A stretch of DNA of 64,000 bases, from NCBI GenBank assembly GCA_019425015.1, contig JAHYYJ010000011.1, positions 24,267 through 88,266 on the forward strand, in the 5' to 3' direction. How positions within the stretch are numbered: the first letter of the stretch is position 1; the number at the start of each line of letters is the position of its first letter. The translations under genes and the position numbers were made by a program. The stretch comes from Collinsella sp. (GTDB lineage: Bacteria; Actinomycetota; Coriobacteriia; Coriobacteriales; Coriobacteriaceae). This document shows positions 17,529-26,024 of the stretch, piece by piece. The notes below the pieces were generated by a model. It was not told the origin of the DNA. It saw only the letters and a program-made list of their open reading frames with translations, and did no database searches.

Positions 17529-18518
17529 CTATGCTTGAGCGGCCAGTTCGGCCTTAGCTTTCTTCAACATGGCGTCGAGATCCTCGGAGGAATCCGAAGG
17601 AACCTTGCGGACCTCGAACTTGACGCCCTTGGCCTTGAGAGCCTCGATGGTCTTGACATCGTCATCGCCCATGGCGACGGCGTTAGTGACGACGACCTTG
17701 CCCTTGGAGTGGGCCATGGAACCGATGTTGGCTTCCTTGATGTCGACGCCGGCCTCGATGGCCCTGAGCAGATCCTGCGGGTTCTCGAACAGCAGCATCG
17801 CCTTGGTGTCGCCAAAGCGCGTGTCCTTGACGACCTCGGCCATCTTCTTGATAGGCACGACGTTGGCGTGGACTCCCGGAGGGGCAGCCTGCTCGATCAT
17901 GGTCTTGCGGAGCTCGTCGTGAGCAACGCCGTCGGAGACCACGATGATGCGGTTGGGGTTGATCTGCTTGGTCCACGTGGTGGCCACCTGACCATGCAGC
18001 AGGCGCGTGTCGATACGGACGTGGGCGATCTTGATGTGCCCGTCGCCGATCACCGTTCCCGGAGGAATGGCACCCGCAGGAGCAGCGGCGGCCGCAGCCG
18101 GCTTCTTCTCCTCGGGCTCCAGAGACTCGGGCTTGACGCGCACGCCGGCCTTAGCCTCAGTCACGAGATGTTTTGCGATCGCATGTGCAGTGTTCTTTGC
18201 GTCAAAGCGCTGCGAATATGCCTCGATGAGCATAGGCAGGTTGACACCGGTGACGATAGCCCAGGAATCGTGGCCCTCGATGAGCCCGCTGATCTGGTTG
18301 AACGGCGTGCCGCCCCACAGATCAACGAGGAAGAGCACCTGCTCCTGGTCCTCGAAGGAAGCGATTGCCTCCTCGACCTTGGCACGGAAGTCGTCGGGGC
18401 CCATGCTCGGCTCGAGCGAGACCACGGCAACAGACGGCTGATCGCCAAAGACCATCGAGCCCGTCTGCTTGATTCCAGCCGCCAAGTCACCATGGCTAGC
18501 AAGAACAATACTTACCAT
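17529..18518 (-). CDS. manX: PTS mannose-family fused EIIAB component
   Basis: A 329-aa cytosolic protein fusing EIIA (about residues 1-130) and EIIB (about 165-329). The EIIA phosphohistidine lies in IVLASHGDLAAG near residue 9. The domains are joined by an Ala/Pro-rich linker (PAAAAAAPAGAIPPG). The EIIB phosphohistidine lies in DTRLLHGQVATTW. Phosphate passes HPr to EIIA to EIIB to sugar. ATG at 18518 is spaced 7 nt from AAGGAGG; a GTG just before is also possible. It is first in the operon manX-manY-manZ-manO. No sigma-54-type promoter was found upstream. Confidence 0.93.
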   Translation of the reverse strand: MVSIVLASHGDLAAGIKQTGSMVFGDQPSVAVVSLEPSMGPDDFRAKVEEAIASFEDQEQVLFLVDLWGGTPFNQISGLIEGHDSWAIVTGVNLPMLIEAYSQRFDAKNTAHAIAKHLVTEAKAGVRVKPESLEPEEKKPAAAAAAPAGAIPPGTVIGDGHIKIAHVRIDTRLLHGQVATTWTKQINPNRIIVVSDGVAHDELRKTMIEQAAPPGVHANVVPIKKMAEVVKDTRFGDTKAMLLFENPQDLLRAIEAGVDIKEANIGSMAHSKGKVVVTNAVAMGDDDVKTIEALKAKGVKFEVRKVPSDSSEDLDAMLKKAKAELAAQA

Positions 18519-18834
18519 CACATAACCTCCTTTTTGTCTACGTAATTCCTACACGACAGTTATGGAGTATAGCTGCAAATACAGCAGAATTGTTTGAAAA
18601 ACTGCAAAAGGTAGCATTATTTGTTTAAACGTCTTGTTTTGTTACAAGCTGATTACATTCCAGTATTTTGGCTGATTTGCTGCTGAGGATTGATAGCTGA
18701 TCTATTTACATGACCGAATTGAGCACGCTGTTCATTATTGCCGGTTTTAAACAGACACAAATGTGCTCGCGTTGAGGCTATTTCGTTTAAACAGATGGTG
18801 CTTGACTAATGGTAAGAAATATGATCTAGCAAAG
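18519..18834. other. Gene-free upstream region of the mannose PTS operon
   Basis: This AT-richer stretch must hold the manX promoter. A minus-strand TATACT lies about 50 bp upstream of the start codon, without a convincing -35 box. No coding frame, tRNA or clear operator was recognised before the repeat at 18835. Confidence 0.4.
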
Positions 18835-18890
18835 TAGTCGTTAGGGACGTTCTTTAATGACTAGTCGTTTAAGAACGTCCCCAACGACTA
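18835..18890. repeat. Head-to-head REP-like palindrome pair (family A)
   Basis: Outer arms TAGTCGTTAGGGACGTTCTT (18835-18854) and AAGAACGTCCCCAACGACTA (18871-18890) pair with one mismatch. It can also be read as two units, each with an 8-bp stem (TAGTCGTT-type) closing a 13-nt loop, AGGGACGTTCTTT then TAAGAACGTCCCC. It lies just after the hypA stop. Confidence 0.85.
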
Positions 18891-18892
18891 AG

Positions 18893-19321
18893 TTAGGCGA
18901 TGTGGAGGGGGTTGGCGGCGTCGACGGCATCGGGGGCATCGGATAGGCCGTCGGGGGCAGCGTCTGTCGGGTCCTCGTCGGGGGTCTCGATCTGCTTGAT
19001 CATGACCTCCTGGCCCTGCAGCAGATAGGTCTCGCCGCTACCGCAATGGGGGCAGGTCTTGCCGTGCTCGACCGTCGCGTAGTCGCAGCCGCACGCCTCG
19101 CAATGCGTCACGGCCTCGACAGGCTCCACAATAAGCTCCGCGCCCTGCGTGATAGGCTTTTTATCTGCCGCCCAGCGCCAAGCATCAAGCAGCAGATCGG
19201 GAACGACGCCCGAGACCTCGCCCAGGAGCAGCGTCACGCTCGAAACGCGACTCACGCCATTGGCGCGCGCCACATTCTCGACATCGCGAATGATGTGATA
19301 GACGATTCCTAATTCATGCAC
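18893..19321 (-). CDS. hypA: Hydrogenase/urease nickel insertion protein HypA
   Basis: A 142-aa protein beginning MHELGIVYHII, where His2 is the nickel ligand in HypA. A zinc-binding pair of CxxC motifs follows (CEACGCDY, later CPHCGS). HypA delivers nickel to [NiFe]-hydrogenase large subunits, usually with HypB. A C-terminal tail of about 30 residues (EDPTDAAPDGLSDAPDAV) is longer than in most HypA proteins. It lies about 30 kb from the hypF-hypC-hypD-hypE cluster in this window, and no hypB or hydrogenase subunit gene is seen. A hairpin lies directly upstream of its start. Confidence 0.93.
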   Translation of the reverse strand: MHELGIVYHIIRDVENVARANGVSRVSSVTLLLGEVSGVVPDLLLDAWRWAADKKPITQGAELIVEPVEAVTHCEACGCDYATVEHGKTCPHCGSGETYLLQGQEVMIKQIETPDEDPTDAAPDGLSDAPDAVDAANPLHIA

Positions 19322-19329
19322 TTTTTCTT

Positions 19330-19351
19330 CCGCCGTTCTAACGAACGGCGG
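19330..19351 (-). other. Stem-loop immediately upstream of hypA
   Basis: CCGCCGTTC and GAACGGCGG form a perfect 9-bp stem with a 4-nt loop, 8 bp before the hypA ATG. On the hypA strand the only ribosome-site-like bases (GGCGGAAG) overlap the 3' arm, so it could limit translation. It may instead be the 3' hairpin of the preceding gene. Confidence 0.45.
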
Positions 19352-19402
19352 TCGACTTGACGCTGCGCGAGCCCCAGACGGACGATCTGCCTTTCAATCG
19401 TC

Positions 19403-19427
19403 GGGCATGGGCAAAAGCCCTATGCCC
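19403..19427 (-). terminator. Possible hairpin after the Fe-S flavoprotein gene
   Basis: GGGCATGGGC and GCCCTATGCCC pair with one bulge around AAAA, 85 bp beyond the stop at 19512. No T-run follows, so terminator function is uncertain. Confidence 0.35.
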
Positions 19428-19511
19428 TCCTCTTTCAAGGCACCTCGCCACGCCTGGGACTCGCTCGCTGTCCAACCGTTCTCTACGCCGTTCTCTTGTT
19501 TGTTGCGTTTT

Positions 19512-22289
19512 TTATTTCTTCCCAAATTTGATTTTGATCGCACGCTTCAAAGCGTACTTGCCGAGGCTGGGGAGCTTTTGCTCGTATTTGACCATCGTGG
19601 AGCACTCGGGGCGGTCGCGATCCAGATGGATGGCGTCAAACGCGCACTTGGTGGTGCACAGGCCGCAGCCGATGCACTTGTTGGGGTCGACGATCGAGGC
19701 ACCGCAGCCCAAGCAGCGAGCGGTCTCGGCGCGCACCTGCTCCTCGGTAAAGGTCTCGACGTACTCGCTAAAGGGCGCAGCCTTCTCGCGCTCGCGGTCG
19801 ACACGTGCCACCTCGCGGCTTGCGTTGTCATAGCTCTCAATCACAACATCGTCGCGGTCAAGCGCGGTGTAGCGGCGCTGGTTGCGGCCGATGGTGAGCG
19901 TGGAGCCCGGCTGCACAAAGCGATGGATGGACACGGCGGCCTCGTGACCGGCGGCGATGGCGTCGATAGCAAAGCTGGGACCGGTGTAGACGTCGCCGCC
20001 CACAAAGATGTCGGGCTCGGCGGTCTGGTACGTCTGCGGATCGGCAAGGGCGCCCTGGCTGCGGCCGAGCTCCACCTTGGAGCCAGCCAGCAGGTCGCCC
20101 CACACAATGGACTGGCCAATCGACATGACGACACGGTCGGCATCGACACGGCGCAAGTCGTTCTCGTCATACTCGGGCGCAAAACGGCCCTCGTCGTCAA
20201 AGACACGCGTGCAGCGCTTAAAGGTGATACCGCACACACGACCGGCCTCGTCCAGGTGAATCTCCTTGGGGCCCCAGCCGCAGCTAATGTGCGCGCCGTC
20301 CTCAATGGCCTCGCGACGCTCCTCCTCGCTGGCAGGCATCTTGACCTCGCTCTCCGGGCAGAACATCTCAACGTGCTCGGAACCCAGACGGCAGGCGTTG
20401 CGCGCGACATCGATGGCCACGTTGCCGCCGCCCACCACGATGGTGCGCCCGGGCAGCGCGTCGATCTTGCCGCTGTTGACCTCGCGCAAAAAGTCGACGG
20501 CCACGGTCACGTCCTCGGCATCCTCGCCCGGAATACCGGCAAGGCGGCCACCCTGGCAGCCAATGGCCACGTAAAAGGCTTTAAAGCCCTGCGCGCGAAG
20601 CTCGTCGAGCGTCACATCGCGACCGACCTCCACGCCATAGCGGAACTCGGCGCCCATCAGGCGAATGACCTCGACCTCGGCCTCGATAACGTCCTTCTGC
20701 AGCTTAAAGCTGGGAATGCCGTAGGTGAGCATGCCGCCCGGGCGCTCGTTTTTCTCGAACACGACGGGCTTGTAGCCCTTCTCGGCCAGATAGAAGGCGC
20801 AGGACAGACCGGCCGGACCGGCGCCGATGATGGCGATCTTCTGGTCGAAGCCGCCGGCACGCGTCGGGGTCACCACAGGTGGGACATAGCGAGTCGCGGC
20901 ATCCAGATCGCGCTGGGCGATAAACTTCTTGACCTCGTCGATGGCCACGGCCTCGTCCACGCGACCGCGGGTGCAGGCATCCTCACAGCGGCGGTTGCAC
21001 ACACGGCCGCAGATAGCGGGCAACGGGTTCTCGCGCTTGATGAGCGCCAACGCCTCGTCATAGCGGCCCTGCGCCGCGAGCTTCAAATAGCCCTGAACGG
21101 CAACGTGCGCGGGGCAGGCCGTCTTGCAGGGAGCGGTGCCGGACTCATGCGTCTCGATACGGTTGTCGTTGCGGTAGTTGGGCGACCACTTGGTGTGGTC
21201 CCACTTGGTGGCATCGGGCAGCTCCTGGCGCGGATACTCGGGCACCTGTCCGCCAGCCTTTTTGCTACAGAGCTTCTGGCCCAGTTTGGCGGCGCCGGCC
21301 GGACACACCTCAACGCAGCGACCGCAGGCCACGCACTTGTCCTTCTCGACCTTGGCGACGTAGGCCGAGCGCGACAGGTTGGGCGTGTTGAACAGCTGCG
21401 AAGTGCGCAGGGCGTAGCACACGTTGACGTTGCAGTTGCAGATGGCGAAGATTTTGTTCTCACCGTCGATGTTGGTGATCTGGTGCACAAAGCCGTTGTC
21501 CTCGGCCTGGCGCAGGATGTCGTAGACCTCCTCGCGCGTCACATAATGGCCGCGGTCGGTCTCGACCACGTAGTCGGCCATATCGCCCACGGCGATGCAC
21601 CAATCGGCCGGGTCGTCGGCGCAGCCCTCTCCCATCACGCGACGGCTCGCGCGGCAGCTGCAGGTGCTAGCGGCATACTTACCTTCGTATTTGTCGAGCC
21701 AATGCTCGATATGCTCGATCGGCACCGAGGTGCTCGCAGCATCGATGGCCTTCTCGACCGGAATGACATGCATGCCGATGCCGGCACCGCCGGGCGGCAC
21801 CATCGGCGTGGCCTTGGACAGCGGTCCCTTGGACGCCTGCTCAAAGAACTTGGCATAGACCGGATGCTCCTCGAGCTGGCTCACGCGCATGTTGAGGAAC
21901 TCGGCGGAACCCGGCACCAGCATGGGCAGCACCCACTGCTTGGCGCGCTCGGGGTTTTCCCAGTTGTACTCGAGCAGACCCGTGTAGCTCATGTCGTCGA
22001 GCATTTTTTCGATATCGGCCTCGGGCATGCCGGTGAGCTTGCCCATCTCGGGCAGCGTATAGGGACGGCGCATCTTCATCTTGCAGAGCACTTCGGCCTG
22101 CTCGTCGGTTGCGGCCTCGGCAAACGACCAGTACTCGTAGCCCAGCAGCTCGTCGCGGTGCAGCAGGCGGTTGGTGCAGTGCTCACACAGTTTGACGATG
22201 GCCTCGCGCGGATGCTCCGGTATCGGCGGCACGAACTCCGCGCCGATATCGGGCTCGGTATAGCTAATCCCCGGTCCGCTGAGAATCAT
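19512..22289 (-). CDS. Multi-cluster Fe-S flavoprotein, GltD-like NAD(P)H oxidoreductase
   Basis: A 925-aa cytosolic protein. Residues 1-300 form a Cys-containing domain (TCSCRASRR near 209-217, CNCNVNVC near 284-291). A ferredoxin motif lies at 319-329 (CVACGRCVEVCP). A GltD-type Fe-S region spans 388-439 (CKTACP, CGRVCNRRCEDAC). An FAD Rossmann fold starts at 485 (IAIIGAGPAGLSCAF), followed by an NAD(P) site (VVGGGNVAID). A C-terminal ferredoxin region has CIGCGLCTTKC. The architecture resembles glutamate-synthase small-subunit-like oxidoreductases with extra clusters that pass electrons to unknown partners. ATG at 22289 follows GAAGGGAC. It is divergent from a TetR gene and is probably its target. 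Substrate unknown. Confidence 0.85.
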   Translation of the reverse strand: MILSGPGISYTEPDIGAEFVPPIPEHPREAIVKLCEHCTNRLLHRDELLGYEYWSFAEAATDEQAEVLCKMKMRRPYTLPEMGKLTGMPEADIEKMLDDMSYTGLLEYNWENPERAKQWVLPMLVPGSAEFLNMRVSQLEEHPVYAKFFEQASKGPLSKATPMVPPGGAGIGMHVIPVEKAIDAASTSVPIEHIEHWLDKYEGKYAASTCSCRASRRVMGEGCADDPADWCIAVGDMADYVVETDRGHYVTREEVYDILRQAEDNGFVHQITNIDGENKIFAICNCNVNVCYALRTSQLFNTPNLSRSAYVAKVEKDKCVACGRCVEVCPAGAAKLGQKLCSKKAGGQVPEYPRQELPDATKWDHTKWSPNYRNDNRIETHESGTAPCKTACPAHVAVQGYLKLAAQGRYDEALALIKRENPLPAICGRVCNRRCEDACTRGRVDEAVAIDEVKKFIAQRDLDAATRYVPPVVTPTRAGGFDQKIAIIGAGPAGLSCAFYLAEKGYKPVVFEKNERPGGMLTYGIPSFKLQKDVIEAEVEVIRLMGAEFRYGVEVGRDVTLDELRAQGFKAFYVAIGCQGGRLAGIPGEDAEDVTVAVDFLREVNSGKIDALPGRTIVVGGGNVAIDVARNACRLGSEHVEMFCPESEVKMPASEEERREAIEDGAHISCGWGPKEIHLDEAGRVCGITFKRCTRVFDDEGRFAPEYDENDLRRVDADRVVMSIGQSIVWGDLLAGSKVELGRSQGALADPQTYQTAEPDIFVGGDVYTGPSFAIDAIAAGHEAAVSIHRFVQPGSTLTIGRNQRRYTALDRDDVVIESYDNASREVARVDREREKAAPFSEYVETFTEEQVRAETARCLGCGASIVDPNKCIGCGLCTTKCAFDAIHLDRDRPECSTMVKYEQKLPSLGKYALKRAIKIKFGKK

Positions 22290-22380
22290 AGTCGTCCCTT
22301 CTCTTGCCACAGCCCGGCGAGACCGCGGCGCCCCTCTTTGTACGGGTTCGACATGCCCCCATGCCGTTCACCCGCTATTG

Positions 22381-22395
22381 TTGACATTGTGTCAA
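22381..22395. promoter_or_regulatory. Candidate TetR operator 1
   Basis: TTGACATTGTGTCAA is a perfect 6-bp inverted repeat with a 3-bp centre. It lies between the flavoprotein gene and the divergent TetR gene, and its centre is 23 bp from that of a second copy. Confidence 0.65.
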
Positions 22396-22403
22396 AAACA
22401 GTA

Positions 22404-22418
22404 TTGACGAACCGTCAA
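22404..22418. promoter_or_regulatory. Candidate TetR operator 2
   Basis: TTGACGAACCGTCAA has the same 6-3-6 layout as the site at 22381, with one compensated base pair changed in the stem (A-T to G-C). The 23-bp spacing is about two helical turns, suiting two dimers on one DNA face. Confidence 0.65.
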
Positions 22419-22476
22419 CAATATTCAAGACTGTTAGGCGAACGGTCAGGCAAAAGAGGATGAAAGGCGGCAAAAC

Positions 22477-23139
22477 ATGGGCAACAACGCAGCAGATATC
22501 TCTGTGGTCGATGCCGTCCCCGCATCCGATAGCGCGGCAAAACGCCTGACGGGCGACGAGCGCCGTCGCGAGATCCTCGCCGCTGTGCGCGCCGTGAGCG
22601 CCGAGCTTGGTGTGTCCCATCTTTCGGTATCGGCCGTGACCAAGCGGGCTGGCTGCGCGCGTTCGCTGTTCTACCACTACTTTGCCGATATGGATGCCGC
22701 CGTCACCGCCGTTATGGACGAGGCAATCGACGGCTTTATCTCCGAGCTCGAGCAGTGGAACGCCGGCCGCACCGTCGGCGATATCGAGGGCGCGCTCGAC
22801 ACCGTCGCCCCGCTCTTTAAGCGTCTGGTCGCCAGCGGCCACGAACTGCCGAGTACGCTCACCTCAAGCAGTGGCGCGCTCTACGGCGGCTTTTTGCACA
22901 ACGTGGTTCAGCGAGTGGCTCAGTACATCTGCGACACCACCGTGGTGGATTTTGTCGCCCATCATGAGCTACGCATCGACCATGTCTACGAGACGTTCTA
23001 CACCCTCATCATGGGACTGTTGATGTATATCCGCACGCACCCCGATGTGCCCGACGAGACGGTCAAGGAAATCATCGCCTCGACACTCCACATCGAGGGC
23101 TATACCGCCAAGTATCCGGAGCGCAAGCCCCAGAACTGA
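22477..23139 (+). CDS. TetR-family transcriptional regulator
   Basis: A 220-aa protein with an N-terminal TetR HTH (about residues 25-75: RREILAAVRAVSAELG, then SVSAVTKRAGCARSLFYHYF). The C-terminal helical domain is typical in length for ligand binding. The start has AAAGGCGG upstream. It is transcribed divergently from the Fe-S flavoprotein, with two matching palindromes in the gap, and lies 63 bp before a DUF5692-like membrane gene that may share its transcript. It probably represses both directions until an unknown ligand binds. Confidence 0.9.
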   Translation: MGNNAADISVVDAVPASDSAAKRLTGDERRREILAAVRAVSAELGVSHLSVSAVTKRAGCARSLFYHYFADMDAAVTAVMDEAIDGFISELEQWNAGRTVGDIEGALDTVAPLFKRLVASGHELPSTLTSSSGALYGGFLHNVVQRVAQYICDTTVVDFVAHHELRIDHVYETFYTLIMGLLMYIRTHPDVPDETVKEIIASTLHIEGYTAKYPERKPQN

Positions 23140-23202
23140 CGACATTTGGCCAAACTGCCCGCGATCGGAAGAGGGGCCGCGGGCGTGTGAAAGGAGAGCA
23201 GC

Positions 23203-24210
23203 ATGCTGTTCGATGTTTGGGGTAGCGATACCCTTATCCACTGGGCCGGCTGGGCCATGGTCTTTATTGGCCTGATCGTGCTCAACGAGGTCGGCCGCCG
23301 CACCAAGCTGGGCGCGGCCATCATCTTTGGCGTGGCTCCGCTGGCCATGACCATCTACTGCGTCGCCATCGCCATCGGCGTCTCGCAGGGTGCCGAGTGG
23401 GCGCTCACCAACCCCACCCATGTGTACCAGAACAGCTGGTTCCACTACGCCAAGGTGTACGCGGCGCTGGCCGGTTGCTGGGGCTTCATTGCCATTAAGT
23501 ACCAGTGGGGCAAGATCGGCAAGGCGCATTGGTTCCGCGCGTGGCCGTTTGTGATCGTCGCCATCAACATCATGATCGCCGTCGTGTCCGACTTTGAGAG
23601 CGCCTATCACTTCTTTGTCCTGGGCGAGTCCACCTGGGTCACCTCCGAGGGCGCCACGCAGCTGGCCGGCTGGAACAACGTGTTCAACGGCATCGCCGGT
23701 ATCATCAACATCTTCTGCATGACCGGTTGGTGGAGCGTCTACGCCTCCGAGGACAAGACCGACATGCTGTGGCCCGACATGACCTGGGTCTACATCATCG
23801 CCTACGACATCTGGAACTTCTGCTACACCTACAACTGCCTGCCCACCCACTCCTGGTTCTGCGGCTTTGCGCTGCTGCTGGCGCCCACCGTCGCCGCCTT
23901 TATCTGGAACAAGGGCGGCTGGATCCAGAACCGCGCCTTTACGCTGGCCATTTGGTGCATGTTTGCCCAGGTGTTCCCGTACTTCCAGGAGGAGTCCATC
24001 TTTGTGACCCACTCTACGATCGACCCCGGCGCCGCTACCGCGGTCTCGATCGCCGCACTGGTCGCCAACGTCGCCGCGATCATCTACATCGCCTACCGCG
24101 CCAAGAAGCTCGGCCGCAATCCCTACAAGCAGGATGTCTTTGAGGGCACCAGCGATTGGGAAAAGGCCACCGCTCGCCGTGCCAAGGTTGATTACGCGCA
24201 CGCCGAGTAA
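23203..24210 (+). CDS. DUF5692-like polytopic membrane protein
   Basis: A 335-aa protein starting MLFDVWGSDTLIHWAG with about nine hydrophobic segments and many Trp and Tyr residues. It recalls the DUF5692 family as I remember it; no function is established for that family. GGAGAG precedes the ATG. It follows the TetR gene closely and ends in a strong terminator, so TetR and this gene may be one transcript. Membership in a system with the divergent Fe-S flavoprotein (membrane partner plus cytosolic redox enzyme) is an inference from the shared regulatory region. Confidence 0.75.
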   Translation: MLFDVWGSDTLIHWAGWAMVFIGLIVLNEVGRRTKLGAAIIFGVAPLAMTIYCVAIAIGVSQGAEWALTNPTHVYQNSWFHYAKVYAALAGCWGFIAIKYQWGKIGKAHWFRAWPFVIVAINIMIAVVSDFESAYHFFVLGESTWVTSEGATQLAGWNNVFNGIAGIINIFCMTGWWSVYASEDKTDMLWPDMTWVYIIAYDIWNFCYTYNCLPTHSWFCGFALLLAPTVAAFIWNKGGWIQNRAFTLAIWCMFAQVFPYFQEESIFVTHSTIDPGAATAVSIAALVANVAAIIYIAYRAKKLGRNPYKQDVFEGTSDWEKATARRAKVDYAHAE

Positions 24211-24278
24211 CATGTTGGCCGCTGTTGGCACTTGGGCATAGGCCCGCTCACCAGGCCTTTCAATCCAATGTCTCGCAG

Positions 24279-24320
24279 AGCCCCCGAAAAGCGTTTCGCT
24301 CGCTTTCCGGGGGCTTTTTG
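24279..24320 (+). terminator. Rho-independent terminator after the DUF5692-like gene
   Basis: AGCCCCCGAAAAGCG (24279-24293) and CGCTTTCCGGGGGCT (24301-24315) form a 15-bp stem with one mismatch, followed by TTTTG. Confidence 0.88.
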
Positions 24321-24448
24321 TCGTTGCGCCTCTATTCATCTATTCAAAAACACGCGCATATATAAAATCGGATTTCAAATCATGCGGCGGCTCTATGGAG
24401 CCCCGTTTTTGGGTACAGTGTTGTCCCGATGTCGAGCTTGGGGGATAT

Positions 24449-25951
24449 ATGAAAGATGAGACGATGGGCCAAGAGGATGCGGCCCAAGATGCAGAAGCAT
24501 GCGCCGAGGCCCTGGAGAGCCTAGACCAGATCGCGCTGGCCGAGATTGCGTTTGACGATTCGAGCGTTGATGTGCAGGATGAGCCGGAAATCGAGGCGCA
24601 GCCCGATGATCAGGATGCAAAAGACGATGGCGCCGCGCCCACCGAAGACGAAGCGGGGCACCAGGAATCCGAATGCGAGGCCGACGACCAGCCCGAATCC
24701 GACACGGGCGAGGAAACCGTCTTGCTCGACAGCTTACCGGCCGAAGATTCGCTGACTCGCGAGCTTCCTGGCCTGGGTTCCGCACCAGCCGTGGATGAGA
24801 CCATCGCCATGGGCGATATTCCCCTGCCGTCCGTTCCCTCGGCACACGAAGCCGAGGTCCGCCATCGCAAGATGTCGCCCAAGCGCCGCAATCTGATGGT
24901 CGCCGGTGTCGTGGCCGTCGCGCTCGTCGCCGGCGGTGCAGGCTATGCTGCCTGGAACGGATATCAGCAAGAGCAGGCTGCCGCTGTCGCCGCCAATGCC
25001 CACACGATGATGTCGGTGCAGATTGGCGTGCATGCCGCGGGCCTCGACTGTTCCGCCGGCTCCAAGATTCCCGTACAAGTGAGTGGCCAGGATTCTGACG
25101 GATCCTCCGTGAGCGAAACACTCTATATTGACGAGCACGGCCGTGGCATCAAACTGCTACCCGGTGACTACACGCTCTCCATTGCCGCCTCCCCCATCGC
25201 GTCCGACGGCACCGTCTATACCGTGCCGACCACCAAGGCACAGGTCACGATCAAGAGCGACGGACAGGACCTAAGCAGCCAGGCTGCCTTTAAACTCAAG
25301 GTGCCTTCGGCCGACACGGTAACCGACGACCAGATCGATGCCGCCGCCAAATATGCCGAGGAGGGAGGCGCGAGCTCCGCCGCCACCGCCAAGGTGCTCC
25401 AGCAGGCGGCAACCGCGCGGCGCGACGCCGCCGTCAATGCCCTGAGCGCGCAAAAGGCACAGGCAGCCCGTGATGCCGACGCCCGTCACAAGGCAACCGA
25501 CCTCTACCAGCTCGATATCCCCGTCGAATGGTACGGCAAGGTCGAGACTTGGCAAAATGGCAGCACGCTATGCATCTATCTTGCCGGCGACAGCGATACG
25601 CCGATTGTGACGCTCGTCGCGGTGCGCGAGGGCGAGAGCTTTACGCCCGATGAGGGCGATACGGTTTTGGGTGCGGCCAATCTAGGCAACGGTTATACCG
25701 TCTACGCCAGCGGCCCCGTCTATCCGTACGTGGTGCCCCAGACCATCAACGGGCGCACGCAGAACCCCGTGTCGACCTATCCCATGGACACAGCCATTGA
25801 GCTTGTCGAGCTTACGACCGGCAACCGCTACACCTACAGCCAGATCAAGAGCGTGCTGGTCGGCAAAGACGGCAAGGCCGACGCTGCCACCAAGCTCGAA
25901 TGCGACTACATCGCCCAGATTCTGCTGCCGAGCATCAAGGCCCAGGACTAG
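24449..25951 (+). CDS. Anchored exported protein with acidic cytosolic N-terminus
   Basis: A 500-aa protein I do not recognise. Residues 1-140 are strongly acidic and likely disordered (MKDETMGQEDAAQDAEACAE). A basic patch (KMSPKRRN) precedes one membrane helix (about 148-170). An extracytoplasmic domain of about 320 aa follows, with a Gly/Thr-rich beta region, a helical Ala-rich stretch (about 290-350) and a C-terminal domain starting near LYQLDIPVEWYGK. ATG at 24449 follows GGGGGA; the frame is open 18 codons earlier. It stands alone between a terminator and a convergent gene. Cell-envelope function is inferred from topology only. Confidence 0.75.
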   Translation: MKDETMGQEDAAQDAEACAEALESLDQIALAEIAFDDSSVDVQDEPEIEAQPDDQDAKDDGAAPTEDEAGHQESECEADDQPESDTGEETVLLDSLPAEDSLTRELPGLGSAPAVDETIAMGDIPLPSVPSAHEAEVRHRKMSPKRRNLMVAGVVAVALVAGGAGYAAWNGYQQEQAAAVAANAHTMMSVQIGVHAAGLDCSAGSKIPVQVSGQDSDGSSVSETLYIDEHGRGIKLLPGDYTLSIAASPIASDGTVYTVPTTKAQVTIKSDGQDLSSQAAFKLKVPSADTVTDDQIDAAAKYAEEGGASSAATAKVLQQAATARRDAAVNALSAQKAQAARDADARHKATDLYQLDIPVEWYGKVETWQNGSTLCIYLAGDSDTPIVTLVAVREGESFTPDEGDTVLGAANLGNGYTVYASGPVYPYVVPQTINGRTQNPVSTYPMDTAIELVELTTGNRYTYSQIKSVLVGKDGKADAATKLECDYIAQILLPSIKAQD

Positions 25952-25986
25952 CCGGGCGCATCATGGTACTCCCCAACCGTGATGAA

Positions 25987-26008
25987 GGGGCCAGGAGGTC
26001 CTGGCCCC
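25987..26008. terminator. Hairpin between convergent genes
   Basis: GGGGCCAGGA and TCCTGGCCCC form a perfect 10-bp stem with a 2-nt loop between the ends of two convergent genes. No T-run is present on either side. Confidence 0.45.
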
Positions 26009-26024
26009 ACAGATCCGTAGATGA

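Noticed and set aside
18581..18620. Possible sigma-54 promoter before the mannose PTS operon
   Set aside because: A TTGCA is present on the minus strand, but the GG of the -24 element is absent at the right spacing.
19407..22463. Very long plus-strand open frame (about 1,000 codons) opposite the Fe-S flavoprotein
   Set aside because: It is an antisense shadow produced by GC-rich codon bias; it has no domain, while the opposite strand encodes a complete enzyme with conserved motifs.
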